Of a stretch of DNA of 64,000 nucleotides, positions 35,468 through 43,906 are shown in pieces. The position numbers were made by a program, and so were the translations under genes. The DNA comes from Actinomycetaceae bacterium (GTDB lineage Bacteria > Actinomycetota > Actinomycetes > Actinomycetales > Actinomycetaceae). Location: the NCBI GenBank assembly GCA_030527545.1, contig JAUNAP010000005.1, positions 101,161-165,160 of the forward strand. The letters are read 5' to 3'. The notes beneath the pieces are model-generated. The model did not search any database and was not told the origin of the DNA. It was given only the letters and a program-made list of their open reading frames with translations. Position 1 is the first letter of the stretch, and every line of letters starts with the position of its first letter.

Positions 35468-36804
35468 TAGTTCACCGGAAGGAAACGAGAGAGTTCTTTA
35501 GGGGTGATTTGGCGGTGATAATCGCGCCACTCGTGTTCCTTGTTGCGTCTGACGAAGGCGAAAACCTCCTCGCCGAGGACGTCGGCCATAAGCTCGGATC
35601 GGGTGAACCGCTCGAGTGCTTCCTCCAGGGAACGTGGAAGCTCGGTGATCCCTAGGGCAAGGCGTTCGCTCCGCGAGAGCTCCCACACGTTGTCCTCCGC
35701 TTCTTCCGGCAGCTCGTAGCCTTCTCTTACCCCGGTCAGCCCCGCGGCCAACAGTGCCGACAGCGCCAGATAGGGGTTAGCAGCCGGGTCAGTCGCTCGA
35801 TATTCGATGCGTGCCGCTTGCGGCTTGTCGGGTTTGTACAACGGCACCCGGATGAGGGCCGAGCGGTTGTTGTGGCCCCAGCACACGTACGATGGCGCCT
35901 CCCCTCCCCCATAGAGACGCTTGTAGGAGTTGACGTGCTGGTTGGTCACGAGTGAGATCTCCCCCGCGTGAGCGAGGATGCCTGCCATGAAGGAGCGGCC
36001 CGTACGCGAGAGCTGGTAGGTGCCCGCCCCATCGAAGAACGCGTTTCGCTCGCCCTCGAATAGCGACAGATGCAGGTGCATGGCCGAACCCGGTGCATCG
36101 ATGAGGGGCTTTGGCATGAAGGTCGCGACCAGTCCCTCCTGGAGTGCCACCTCGGAAATGATCGTGCGAAACGTCATGATGTTGTCGGCGGCGGTGAGCG
36201 CGTCGGTGGCCCTCAGGTCGATCTCGTTTTGCCCAGGCCCGCCCTCGTGGTGGCTGAACTCGACCGATATGCCCATCTCCTCCAGCGCCGCGACGGCTCG
36301 ACGACGAAAATCGTTGGAGCCCCCGCGAGCGACGTGATCGAAGTAGCCTGCTCGATCAACCAGGCCCAACGGCTTGTCGAGACTCACGGGCTGGGTAAAG
36401 AGGTAGAACTCGATCTCGGGGTGAACCTGGAAGGTGAAGCCTGCCTCGCGGGCGAGGGTGAGCTGCCTTTCCAGCACGCCTCTCGGGTCTGCCCGGGCGG
36501 GCTCATCGAGGGGCGTCATGACGTCGCAAAACATCCGTCCTTGGACGACCCCGTCTTCGCCGAAGGGCAGGAGTTGGAAGGTCGTCGCGTCCGGGTAGAG
36601 CAACATGTCGGATTCGTAGATCCTCGTGAACCCCTCGATCGTCGACCCGTCGAAGCCGATCCCCTCGCTGAAGGCCTTCTCCAACTCGCCCGGGTCGATG
36701 GCGACAGACTTCAGCTTACCGAGCACATCGGTGAACCACAGGCGCAGATAGCGCACGTCCTGTTCGGCAATGAGCCGTAAGACGTCGTCTTGGTGCCGGT
36801 CCAT
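35467..36804 (-). CDS. glnA2: Glutamine synthetase, GlnA2-like type I
   Basis: 445 residues. ATP-dependent synthesis of glutamine. FTDVLGKLKSVAI, GFDGSTIEGF, the metal site EIEFYLF, SHHEGGPGQNEIDLR and HLHLSLF are all in place. The region that carries the adenylylated Tyr in type I-beta enzymes reads AEDNVWELS, with Trp at that position, so GlnE cannot regulate it there. Gene order ABC ATPase-glnA2-glnE is conserved in actinobacteria. ATG at 36804 gives the family start MDRHQDDVLRLI; a GTG at 36813, overlapping the ABC gene stop as GTGA, is an alternative. Confidence 0.93.
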   Translation of the reverse strand: MDRHQDDVLRLIAEQDVRYLRLWFTDVLGKLKSVAIDPGELEKAFSEGIGFDGSTIEGFTRIYESDMLLYPDATTFQLLPFGEDGVVQGRMFCDVMTPLDEPARADPRGVLERQLTLAREAGFTFQVHPEIEFYLFTQPVSLDKPLGLVDRAGYFDHVARGGSNDFRRRAVAALEEMGISVEFSHHEGGPGQNEIDLRATDALTAADNIMTFRTIISEVALQEGLVATFMPKPLIDAPGSAMHLHLSLFEGERNAFFDGAGTYQLSRTGRSFMAGILAHAGEISLVTNQHVNSYKRLYGGGEAPSYVCWGHNNRSALIRVPLYKPDKPQAARIEYRATDPAANPYLALSALLAAGLTGVREGYELPEEAEDNVWELSRSERLALGITELPRSLEEALERFTRSELMADVLGEEVFAFVRRNKEHEWRDYHRQITPKELSRFLPVN

Positions 36805-36809
36805 GGTGC

Positions 36810-37595
36810 TCACCCGTGCGCCCACCAACGCTCGTCGTCAAGGCGACCGCAGCGCAGGTACATGTTGAACGTCGCGGAGAGATTGTGCGAAGTGAGAACC
36901 TCCTCGAGGCGTCCGGCCGCGGTGATCTCGCCATCTTTGAGGATGAGGCCGTGAGTAAAGCCCGGCGGGATCTCTTCGACGTGGTGGGTCACCATGATGA
37001 GCATCGGTGAACGCGGATTGGAGGCGAGCTCGGCCAACGACCCCAAAAGCACCTCGCGAGTACCCAGGTCGACACCCGCGGCGGGCTCATCGAGGATAAG
37101 AACCTCGGGGTCGGACATGAGGGAACGGCAGATAAGGACGCGCTGGCGTTCGCCGTCTGAAAGGGTACCGATTTCGCGCCCAGCAAGATGAGCGACGCCG
37201 AAGTTCCTCATCAGCCACTGCGCCCGCGACTGATCGATGTCCTCATAGACCTGATAGTGAGCCTGCACGATGGTGCCGTAGGCGGCCGAGAGGACAACCG
37301 ACTCCACACTCAAACGCCCGTCGATCTGCTTACCAAGCGCGGATGAGCAAAAGCCCACACGCGAGTGAATGTCTTGCGCTTCGACGTTGCCGAGGTCACT
37401 GCCCATGACGGCCACTCCCCCGCTGGTGGGGAACAGCCGGCCAGCCAAAAGCGACACCAGCGTCGTTTTCCCCGCGCCGTTAGGCCCAAGAATCACCCAG
37501 TGTTCACCCGGATTAGCTATCCAGGTGACGTGGGAAAGCAAGTTCTTACCGTCGCGTACGACGCTGACGTCATCGACTTCGACAAGTGGTTCCAT
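36810..37595 (-). CDS. ABC transporter-type ATPase
   Basis: 261 residues. Walker A GPNGAGKTT, signature LSDGERQR (variant of LSGGQ), Walker B EVLILDEPAAGVD and H-loop MVTHHVEEIP. No permease gene is adjacent, so it may act as a soluble ATPase or pair with a distant membrane protein. It is similar to the ModF-like ATPases that precede glnA2 in other actinobacteria. ATG at 37595 follows a TACAGT hexamer with seven bases between, so the mRNA is probably leaderless. Confidence 0.88.
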   Translation of the reverse strand: MEPLVEVDDVSVVRDGKNLLSHVTWIANPGEHWVILGPNGAGKTTLVSLLAGRLFPTSGGVAVMGSDLGNVEAQDIHSRVGFCSSALGKQIDGRLSVESVVLSAAYGTIVQAHYQVYEDIDQSRAQWLMRNFGVAHLAGREIGTLSDGERQRVLICRSLMSDPEVLILDEPAAGVDLGTREVLLGSLAELASNPRSPMLIMVTHHVEEIPPGFTHGLILKDGEITAAGRLEEVLTSHNLSATFNMYLRCGRLDDERWWAHG

Positions 37596-37602
37596 GGTTC
37601 TC

Positions 37603-37608
37603 ACTGTA
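37603..37608 (-). promoter_or_regulatory. -10 of the ABC ATPase-glnA2-glnE unit
   Basis: Minus-strand TACAGT ends seven bases before the ATG at 37595, the same spacing as at dnaE2 and imuA. No clear -35, and no GlnR-like site was recognised in the 55 bases up to glgA. Confidence 0.5.
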
Positions 37609-37650
37609 GGCGAGTGAGGGCCACTTTGCCGTGGCCCCACTCCGCCCGTG

Positions 37651-38844
37651 CTACATGAGGGAGGCGTACAAGTCGACGGTCTTATCCGCTACGGAGTGCC
37701 AGCTGAACAGTTCTTTGACGCGCTCGCGGCCGGCCTGGCCCATCCGTTGGGCGAGACCGGGGTCGGCGAGGAGGGCGTTGATGCGCTCGGCCATATCGTG
37801 TTCAAACTTTTGCGGATCCAACGGGGTGCCAGTGCCGTCGGTCTTTTGCTCGATAGGAACGAGGTAGCCGGTGACGCCGTCTTCGATGCAGTCGGGGATG
37901 CCACCGGTCTTGGTACCGACTACCGGAAGCTCCATCGCTGCAGCCTCGAGGTTGACGATTCCCATCGGCTCGTAGACGGAAGGGGTGACGAAGAGAGTCG
38001 CCGATGAGAGAATGTCGACGATCTCGCTGTGGGGCAGCATCTCGCCGATGAGGATGACACGTTCGCGCTCGCTACGCAGTTCGTCGACGAGGGCGTCGAC
38101 CTCGCGCTTGATCCCTTCGGTGTCGGGGGCACCGGCACACAGCACGATCTGGATATCGGCGGGGGTTTCACGCAGCGCCCGTAGAAGGTGGGGTAGGCCC
38201 TTTTGGCGCGTGATACGCCCGACGAAGGCGACCGTGGGTGCGTCGGCATCGATCCCGTGCTTGGCAAGGGTCGCGGCGACGGCGTCGTCATCGGTGGGCA
38301 GGGCCCAGTCATCAAGGTCGAGGCCGTTGTGAATGACGTGAACGCGGTCGGGGTCGAGGTCTGGGTAGCAGCGCAAGATGTCGTCCCTCATCCCGTTCGA
38401 CACAGCAACTACGGCGTCTGCCCCCAGGTAGGCGGTTTTTTCGGCCCATGACGAAACTCGATAGCCGCCTCCCAGCTGCTCGGCCTTCCACGGGCGCAAG
38501 GGTTCGAGGGAGTGTGCGGTAACGACGTGAGGAACGTCGTGGAGCAGGTGAGACCAGTGCCCGGCCATGTTTGCGTACCACGTGTGGGAGTGGACGATGT
38601 CGGCACCGTCGGTACGCTGCGCCATGAGCAGGTCGATCCCGAGAGTCCTCAGGGCCGCGTTATCGCCGTCTTGGGCGTCGAGGTAGTCATAGCCCTCGAC
38701 ACCGGCATCCTCGCGAGCTCCGTCGAAGGCGTGGACACGCACGTCGACGCGAGGCCGCAAGACTTTAGCCAGCTCGGTGACGTGAACACCTGCGCCGCCG
38801 TAGACGTGGGGCGGGTATTCGCGGGTGAGTAGGTCGACGCGCAC
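37651..38844 (-). CDS. glgA: GT4 glycogen synthase / maltose-1-phosphate synthase
   Basis: 397-residue GT-B glycosyltransferase using ADP-glucose. [19 protein letters not shown] is the actinobacterial GlgA/GlgM N-terminus. [26 protein letters not shown] and the Glu motif [13 protein letters not shown] follow. In Mycobacterium the homologue (GlgM) makes maltose 1-phosphate for the GlgE pathway, so either product is possible. GTG start with AAGGAGG five or six bases before it. Divergent from glgC, whose product ADP-glucose it uses. Confidence 0.9.
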   Translation of the reverse strand: MRVDLLTREYPPHVYGGAGVHVTELAKVLRPRVDVRVHAFDGAREDAGVEGYDYLDAQDGDNAALRTLGIDLLMAQRTDGADIVHSHTWYANMAGHWSHLLHDVPHVVTAHSLEPLRPWKAEQLGGGYRVSSWAEKTAYLGADAVVAVSNGMRDDILRCYPDLDPDRVHVIHNGLDLDDWALPTDDDAVAATLAKHGIDADAPTVAFVGRITRQKGLPHLLRALRETPADIQIVLCAGAPDTEGIKREVDALVDELRSERERVILIGEMLPHSEIVDILSSATLFVTPSVYEPMGIVNLEAAAMELPVVGTKTGGIPDCIEDGVTGYLVPIEQKTDGTGTPLDPQKFEHDMAERINALLADPGLAQRMGQAGRERVKELFSWHSVADKTVDLYASLM

Positions 38845-38927
38845 GGGATCCTCCTTATTTTTGCGGGACGAAACCTCCTCGGTCAGGGTACGTGATTGAA
38901 ACGCGCCCGCGGGGGCTTTTGACCTCC

Positions 38928-38933
38928 TATTCT
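38928..38933 (+). promoter_or_regulatory. -10 of glgC
   Basis: TATTCT ends six bases before the ATG at 38940 with no ribosome site between, indicating a leaderless transcript. A TTGAAA at 38896-38901 is 26 bases upstream, too far to pair as a standard -35. Confidence 0.5.
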
Positions 38934-38939
38934 GGCCAT

Positions 38940-40175
38940 ATGGCTAAGAACAACGTCCTCGCTATCGTCCTGGCAGGTGGTGAGGGAAAGCGCCTCATGC
39001 CGCTCACCCTCGACCGCGCGAAGCCGGCTGTCCCCTTCGGCGGCCACTACCGTCTCATCGATTTTGCCCTGTCGAACCTCGTTAACTCCGGGTATCTGCG
39101 CACGATCGTCCTCACCCAATACAAGTCGCACTCGCTCGACCGCCACATTGCCCAAACGTGGCGCATGGCAGAGATTCTCGGTAACTACATCGCCCCGGTG
39201 CCGGCCCAACAGAGGCAAGGGAAGCACTGGTACTTGGGTTCGGCTGACGCCGTATACCAGTCGCTCAACGCGGTGCGCGACGAGAAACCGGATTATCTCG
39301 TGATCGTTGGGGCCGACAATATTTTCCGGATGGATTTCTCCCAGATGCTCGATTCGCATATCGCCTCGGGCATGCCGTGTACGGTTGCCGGCATCCGCCA
39401 GCCCATCGAGTTGTCGAGTTCCTTCGGGGTCATCGATCAAAGTAACGGCACTGTCAATCGCTTCTTGGAAAAGCCGACCGAGTGCGAGGGGCTCGCCGAT
39501 GATCCCTCGAAGATCCTCGCGTCAATGGGCAACTACATCTTCACCACGAAGGATCTCATCGCAGCCCTCGAGGTCGACGCGGCGGATGAGGATTCCCAGC
39601 ACGACATGGGCGGAAATATCGTCCCCTATTTCGTCGCCCACGGCGGGGTGAACTGCTACGACTTCATCAATAATGAGGTTCCCGGGGCTACGGATCGCGA
39701 CCGCGACTACTGGCGCGACGTGGGTACGCTCGACGCTTTCTTTGACGCCCACATGGACCTCATTTCGGTCCATCCGGTGTTTAACCTTTACAACTTCGAG
39801 TGGCCAACGTACACGAAGGCGGACGCGTGGCTTCCTCCGGCGAAGACGACATTCAACGACGAAGATCGCCGGGGCGTGGCGATCGATTCGCTCGTGTCTA
39901 ATGGCGTCATCATTTCCGGTGGCACGGTCACGCACTCGATCCTCTCACCGGGCACCTACATCCACTCCTATTCCTCGGTCAACGAGTCGGTGCTCATGCA
40001 CAACGCCCGCGTCGGTCGCCACGCGGTCGTTGAAAAGGCGATCCTCGACAAGGACGTCGTCGTCGAGGAGGGCGCCGTCGTCGGCGTCGACCTGGATCGC
40101 GACCGTGAACGCGGTTTCACCGTGACGGATTCAGGGATCACCGTGGTTCCCAAGGGATACGTCGTCACGCGCTAA
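38940..40175 (+). CDS. glgC: Glucose-1-phosphate adenylyltransferase
   Basis: 411 residues. Makes ADP-glucose from glucose 1-phosphate and ATP, the committed glycogen step. Nucleotide site [13 protein letters not shown], catalytic [10 protein letters not shown], sugar site FLEKP, and a C-terminal left-handed beta-helix with allosteric sites ([16 protein letters not shown]). ATG at 38940 gives [14 protein letters not shown]. Divergent with glgA over 95 bases, as in Mycobacterium. Confidence 0.96.
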   Translation: MAKNNVLAIVLAGGEGKRLMPLTLDRAKPAVPFGGHYRLIDFALSNLVNSGYLRTIVLTQYKSHSLDRHIAQTWRMAEILGNYIAPVPAQQRQGKHWYLGSADAVYQSLNAVRDEKPDYLVIVGADNIFRMDFSQMLDSHIASGMPCTVAGIRQPIELSSSFGVIDQSNGTVNRFLEKPTECEGLADDPSKILASMGNYIFTTKDLIAALEVDAADEDSQHDMGGNIVPYFVAHGGVNCYDFINNEVPGATDRDRDYWRDVGTLDAFFDAHMDLISVHPVFNLYNFEWPTYTKADAWLPPAKTTFNDEDRRGVAIDSLVSNGVIISGGTVTHSILSPGTYIHSYSSVNESVLMHNARVGRHAVVEKAILDKDVVVEEGAVVGVDLDRDRERGFTVTDSGITVVPKGYVVTR

Positions 40176-40188
40176 CGAGCGCCTCACG

Positions 40189-40222
40189 CGCGCGGGGTGG
40201 ATGTCCTCATTCGCCCCGCGCG
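40189..40222 (+). terminator. Possible terminator after glgC
   Basis: Inverted repeat CGCGCGGGG (40189-40197) and CCCCGCGCG (40214-40222), 16-base loop, followed by TTGTCTTGTT. The right arm lies in the last codons of the convergent small gene. Confidence 0.5.
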
Positions 40223-40440
40223 TTGTCTTGTTCGTCGTCTGCCAGGGGAATGTCGCGCACGGGAAAGCGCCTGTAGGCAAGGTAGGAGTGGAGGTGGTCG
40301 CGATGTGCCTCGCACGCCAACCAGGTTTTCTTCCGGCCCGTGTGAATGGCCGGGTTGGACCATTGGACAGCCCAGCGGGCCGGGGCGGTGCAACCGCGCG
40401 AGGAACAGATGCGATCGGTGGGACCGGGTGTAAGCGCCAC
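40207..40440 (-). CDS. Small conserved actinobacterial Cys/His protein
   Basis: 77 residues. CSSRGCTAPARWAVQWSNP and IHTGRKKTWLACEAHRDHL give a Cys-x4-Cys ... Cys-x2-His pattern that looks like a small zinc site. Similar proteins (WRNPKIH...KTWLACDEH) occur across Actinobacteria and are sometimes mislabelled acetone carboxylase; no function is known. GTG at 40440 follows GGCAGGAG. It is divergent from sixA by only 26 bases. Confidence 0.72.
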   Translation of the reverse strand: MALTPGPTDRICSSRGCTAPARWAVQWSNPAIHTGRKKTWLACEAHRDHLHSYLAYRRFPVRDIPLADDEQDNARGE

Positions 40441-40454
40441 GGGATTCTCCTGCC

Positions 40455-40460
40455 TACGAT
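40455..40460 (+). promoter_or_regulatory. -10 of the SixA-like gene
   Basis: TACGAT ends six bases before the ATG at 40467. The six bases GGAGTC could double as a weak ribosome site. The hexamer lies within the 26-base gap shared with the divergent small gene. Confidence 0.45.
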
Positions 40461-40466
40461 GGAGTC

Positions 40467-40964
40467 ATGTCTCAACGCAGGATAACGCTCATCCGCCACG
40501 CGGAGGCCGCCTACGGGGGCGGGCCGGACGCGCGTCGCCCCCTCACGCCGCGAGGTCGCGAGCAAGCCGGTGAGCTTGCCCGCAAGCTCACCCATCTTGC
40601 CTGCCCCGAATGGATCGTTCACTCCAGGGCCCGCCGAGCCGCGGAGACAGCAAGTGCGCTCGCTCAAGCCTGCCCGAAGGCCGTGCTCACGAGCGACGAG
40701 GGGATCTACGACGCGTGGGTCGATGATCTCATCGACCTTATCCGCCTCACCCCCGGACAGGTGCGCAGCCTCGCTATCGTCGGTCACGCCCCGACGATCG
40801 GGGCGACGGTCGAGACGCTGGGCGCATGCACGGTCGGTGCCACACCGACCGCCTCGGCCTACATGTTGGAGTGCGCGGGCGAGTGGGAGGACGTGAGCGC
40901 GGGTGCGTGCACCCTGGTAGCAACGGTTGGAGCGGACTGCTCAATCGAAGCCCCCATCAGGTGA
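40467..40964 (+). CDS. sixA: SixA-like phosphohistidine phosphatase
   Basis: 165-residue histidine phosphatase. The catalytic RHA motif is ITLIRHAEAAYG at the N-terminus, the partner Arg is in VHSRARRAAETA, and the second His is in LAIVGHAPTIGATVE. Actinobacterial members often remove phosphate from His or small molecules; the target is unknown. It converges on and overlaps the ABC-F gene by 8 bases. Confidence 0.87.
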   Translation: MSQRRITLIRHAEAAYGGGPDARRPLTPRGREQAGELARKLTHLACPEWIVHSRARRAAETASALAQACPKAVLTSDEGIYDAWVDDLIDLIRLTPGQVRSLAIVGHAPTIGATVETLGACTVGATPTASAYMLECAGEWEDVSAGACTLVATVGADCSIEAPIR

Positions 40965-42570
40965 GCTCCACGAGTTCGAGATAGTCACTGCTCCACAGGT
41001 CCTCATCCCCCTCGGGCAAGATGAGGACGCGGTCGGGGTCGAGGGCCTCAACGGCACCGGGGTCGTGGGTGACGAGGACGACCGCCCCCTCGTAGCGACG
41101 TAGCGCGTTGAGGATCTCTTCACGCGAGGCCGGATCGAGGTTGTTCGTGGGCTCATCGAGCAGCAAGACGTTCGCCGAGGAGGTGACGAGCGCCGCCAGG
41201 GCAAGGCGCGTTTTCTCCCCACCAGACAAGACGCTGGCAGGCTTGTAGACGTCGTCACCGCTGAAGAGAAACTGTCCGAGTATGTTACGCACGTGCGTCT
41301 CATCAAGATCGGGCGCGACAGAGGCGAGATTGTCGTAGACACTCGCGCCGGTATCGAGAGTGTCGTGCTCTTGCGCGTAGTAGCCGAGCTTGAGACCAAA
41401 ACCGGGTTCGACTCCCCCAGCGTCGGGATCTTCCTGCCCGGCAAGGAGTCGCAGGAGCGTCGTCTTACCTGCGCCGTTGATACCCAAGACCACGACCTTC
41501 GACCCGCGATCGATCGCGAGATCGACACCGCTGAAGACTTCTAGCGACCCATAGGATTTCGACAGTCCCGCTGCACTCAGCGGAACCTTCCCACACGGCG
41601 CGGGATCGGGGAAACGCAGACGCGCGACCTTCTCCACCGCAGCCTCAGGTTCGAGGTCGGCAATAAGCTGCTCGGCCCGGCGCAGCATCTGCTGAGCGGC
41701 GACGGCCTTCGTCGCCTTGGCCCGCATTTTTTCTCCCTGCGCCCGCAAAGCTTCGGCCTTCTTGATGGCGTTGGCACGCTCACGACGGCGGCGACGCTCA
41801 TCGTCGGCGCGTTGGGCAAGATAGGCGTCCCAGCCGAGGTTGTAAACGTCGATGACGCCGCGAGCGGCGTCGAGATAGAGAATCTCGTTGACGGTGTCGC
41901 GCAGTAGCTCGACCGAGTGGGAGATGACGATGAAGCCTCCGGAGAAGGTTCGCAGGTAATCGCGCAGCCACACGATCGAATCGGCGTCGAGGTGGTTGGT
42001 GGGTTCGTCGAGGAGGAGCGTGTCGGCATTGGAGAAGAGACAACGTGCAAGTTCGACGCGGCGACGCTGGCCACCTGAGAGCGTAGGCAGCGGCTGCGCG
42101 AGCGTGTGCTCGCTCAGTCCTAGGTTGGCAGCGATGTGAAGAGCCTCGGATTGGGCCGCCCAACCGCCGACGCGGTCAAAATCGTGCGTGGCACGGTCGA
42201 GGCGGGCGAGAGCCTTCTCGAGGGCTGCGCCCTCACTGACGGCGACGGTCTCCTCTGCCCGGGCGATACGTCGAGCGATGTCGGCTAGGCCCCTCACGCT
42301 CAAGATGCGTTCACGTCCGGTCTTTTCCGGAGCCCCCACGTCGGGGTTTTGCTCCAGGTAGGCGATCTCGCCGCGTCGCGACACCTGCCCGGTGTATTCG
42401 ATGACACCGTCGGTCTGTGCCACTCCTGCAAGCAGCTTCATCGTCGTGGTTTTCCCTGCGCCGTTACGCCCGACAAAGCCGGCACGCACACCCTTGTCGA
42501 TACGAAAGGTGGCGTCGCTGACGAGGAGTCTCGCGCCGATTCTGACATTGAGGTGGGACACGCTGATCAC
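40957..42570 (-). CDS. ABC-F family ATPase
   Basis: 537 residues with two ATPase units and no membrane part. Unit 1: GRNGAGKTT, LSGGQRRRVELA, LLLDEPTNHLDAD. A charged linker of about 90 residues (ADDERRRRRERANAIKKAEA) follows. Unit 2: GINGAGKTT, LSGGEKTRLALA, LLLDEPTNNLD. ABC-F proteins act on ribosomes in translation or antibiotic protection; this one is the common actinobacterial housekeeping type rather than a recognisable resistance protein. GTG at 42570 lies eight bases after TAGGAT. Confidence 0.92.
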   Translation of the reverse strand: MISVSHLNVRIGARLLVSDATFRIDKGVRAGFVGRNGAGKTTTMKLLAGVAQTDGVIEYTGQVSRRGEIAYLEQNPDVGAPEKTGRERILSVRGLADIARRIARAEETVAVSEGAALEKALARLDRATHDFDRVGGWAAQSEALHIAANLGLSEHTLAQPLPTLSGGQRRRVELARCLFSNADTLLLDEPTNHLDADSIVWLRDYLRTFSGGFIVISHSVELLRDTVNEILYLDAARGVIDVYNLGWDAYLAQRADDERRRRRERANAIKKAEALRAQGEKMRAKATKAVAAQQMLRRAEQLIADLEPEAAVEKVARLRFPDPAPCGKVPLSAAGLSKSYGSLEVFSGVDLAIDRGSKVVVLGINGAGKTTLLRLLAGQEDPDAGGVEPGFGLKLGYYAQEHDTLDTGASVYDNLASVAPDLDETHVRNILGQFLFSGDDVYKPASVLSGGEKTRLALAALVTSSANVLLLDEPTNNLDPASREEILNALRRYEGAVVLVTHDPGAVEALDPDRVLILPEGDEDLWSSDYLELVELT

Positions 42571-42578
42571 AGCGGCTT

Positions 42579-42584
42579 ATCCTA
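42579..42584 (-). promoter_or_regulatory. -10 of the ABC-F gene
   Basis: Minus-strand TAGGAT ends eight bases before the GTG at 42570, the same distance as at uppP. No ribosome site is visible in the eight bases. Confidence 0.4.
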
Positions 42585-42596
42585 TGCGATACGTCC

Positions 42597-42698
42597 CTAG
42601 ACTTTCTGGCGCACGGCCGTGGAACGAAAGCAGAAGTAGTCGGGGTGGTGACGCGAAATCGTGTATTCGACGAGATTGCCGAGGTGATCGAAGGTTTC
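42597..42698 (-). pseudogene. C-terminal remnant of a GntR-family (UTRA) regulator
   Basis: The minus strand codes for 33 residues plus stop. Key parts are ETFDHLGNLVEYTISRHHPD and YFCFRSTA. This is the last beta-hairpin of a UTRA ligand-binding domain, as in TreR-like GntR repressors (EYT-S-R-H-x-P-D-x-F-x-F). There is no start codon, helix-turn-helix or rest of the domain: the reading stops matching exactly where the glucosidase remnant begins on the other strand. Assignment to TreR specifically is inference. Confidence 0.7.
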
Positions 42699-43030
42699 AC
42701 TGGGAATCCAAATTCGGCGGCTCCGCGTGGGCCTACTGCGAGGAATTGGCCAGCTGGTACCTCCACCTCTACGACCGCTCCCAGGCCGACCTCAACTGGG
42801 ACAACCCCCAGGTGCGCCAAGGTGCGGCCGACGTCGTGTCGATCGAAAGTTATCGGGATGTCGAGTCCCACAACTGGGACAGGATTCTACGTGAACGCGG
42901 GGCAAGCCCCGCCGAGGCCCTCGCGGCCGTGAAAGCCCGCTCACGCGATAATGCCCGCGTGCCCCTGCCCTGGCGACGCGGGCACGCCGCCGGGTTCACG
43001 AGCGCCACCCCCTGGCTGGAGATCCCCTGA
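42698..43030 (+). pseudogene. Remnant of a GH13 alpha-glucosidase (oligo-1,6-glucosidase/TreC-like)
   Basis: About 110 codons with no start. The first part (WESKFGGSAW, WYLHLYDRSQADLNWDN) is the region just before the catalytic nucleophile of GH13 glucosidases. It jumps within a few residues to the post-catalytic part (IESYRDVES, AAVKARSRDNAR, AGFTSATPWL). All three catalytic acids are deleted, and RTPMQW has decayed to RVPLPW. The frame ends at a TGA and the C-terminal half is missing. Two deletions are needed to explain it. The trehalose-6-phosphate hydrolase family is the best fit. Confidence 0.82.
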
Positions 43031-43038
43031 CGCGGCCG

Positions 43039-43443
43039 CTACACGTTGAATCCGAGGGCCCTCAGCTGTTCGCGGCCCTCGTCAGTGATGCGATCGGGCC
43101 CCCACGGCGGCATCCACACCCAGTTGACACGCGCCTCCTTAACCATGCCGGTGAGCATCATCTGAACCTGATTTTCGATGACGTCGGTGAGCGGACACGC
43201 CGCCGAGGTTAAGGTCATATCGAGATCGACTCCGCCCTCAGCGTCAAAAGCCACGCCGTAAAGAAGGCCAAGGTCGACAATGTTGATCCCCAGTTCGGGA
43301 TCGATAACGTCACGCAGAGCCTCGCGCACATCCTCCTCGGTGACACCGCCGGGACCGGTGGGAACCGACTCGCGGGGGGTCTCATCGGGGACTTGCGCAA
43401 AGCGTTGCGGCACTGGATTGGGGTTAGCCATGGGGTTGGTCAC
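43039..43443 (-). CDS. sufT: MIP18/PaaD-family Fe-S assembly protein (SufT-like)
   Basis: 134 residues with a DUF59 domain at about 34-134: VTEEDVREALRDVIDPELGINIVDLGLLYG, read as two halves, then TSAACPLTDVIENQV with the conserved Cys. It helps iron-sulfur cluster maturation in other bacteria. The N-terminal 30 residues are Pro-rich and unconserved. The GTG overlaps the sufU stop (GTGA). Last gene of the SUF operon. Confidence 0.9.
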   Translation of the reverse strand: MTNPMANPNPVPQRFAQVPDETPRESVPTGPGGVTEEDVREALRDVIDPELGINIVDLGLLYGVAFDAEGGVDLDMTLTSAACPLTDVIENQVQMMLTGMVKEARVNWVWMPPWGPDRITDEGREQLRALGFNV

Positions 43444-43904
43444 GATTCCTCCTTCAAAGAAACACCAGCCTGGGCAAGCGCGTCACGCAGAGCCATCCAC
43501 CCCAACAGGGCGCATTTGACACGATTGGGGAATTTCGAGGTCCCGTGCAGGCTCGAGGCATCCTCGAGGACATCGAGAACGCTCTCCTCGACATCGTGGC
43601 CACGCGAATGCATGAGCGTTGAGAAGGCCTCGGCGAGACTCGCCACCTCCGCGGGCGTTTTTCCGCTGACGAGCTCGGTCATCATGGACAAAGATGCCTG
43701 CGAAATCGAACAGCCGTCGCCGTCCCACACGACCTCACGGACCGTGCCGTCCTCACCGATGCGCACCCCGAGCGAAACCTCGTCACCACACGTGGGATTC
43801 GTTTGAAAGGACGATCCGTCGACGTCGTCGACCGGTCCGCTGCCGACCTTGCGCTGGGCATGGTCGAGAATGACCTGCTGATACATCTGATCGAGACTGC
43901 TCAT
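43440..43904 (-). CDS. sufU: SufU, zinc-dependent sulfur transfer protein
   Basis: 154 residues of the NifU-N/IscU fold. Cysteines in NPTCGDEV, DGDGCSIS and VKCALLGW plus the nearby Asp form the SufU zinc site. It accepts persulfide sulfur from SufS. Three possible starts overlap the sufS stop (GTG 43910, ATG 43907, ATG 43904); ATG 43904 gives the family start MSSLDQMYQQVILDH and lies after AGTAGG. Confidence 0.92.
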   Translation of the reverse strand: MSSLDQMYQQVILDHAQRKVGSGPVDDVDGSSFQTNPTCGDEVSLGVRIGEDGTVREVVWDGDGCSISQASLSMMTELVSGKTPAEVASLAEAFSTLMHSRGHDVEESVLDVLEDASSLHGTSKFPNRVKCALLGWMALRDALAQAGVSLKEES

Positions 43905-43906
43905 CA

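Noticed and set aside
38896..38933. TTGAAA plus TATTCT as a standard glgC promoter pair
   Set aside because: The 26-base spacer is too long; only the -10 is kept.
40957..42570. ABC-F protein as an antibiotic resistance determinant
   Set aside because: Motifs and linker fit the housekeeping actinobacterial type; no resistance-type interdomain arm was recognised and no mobile context is present.
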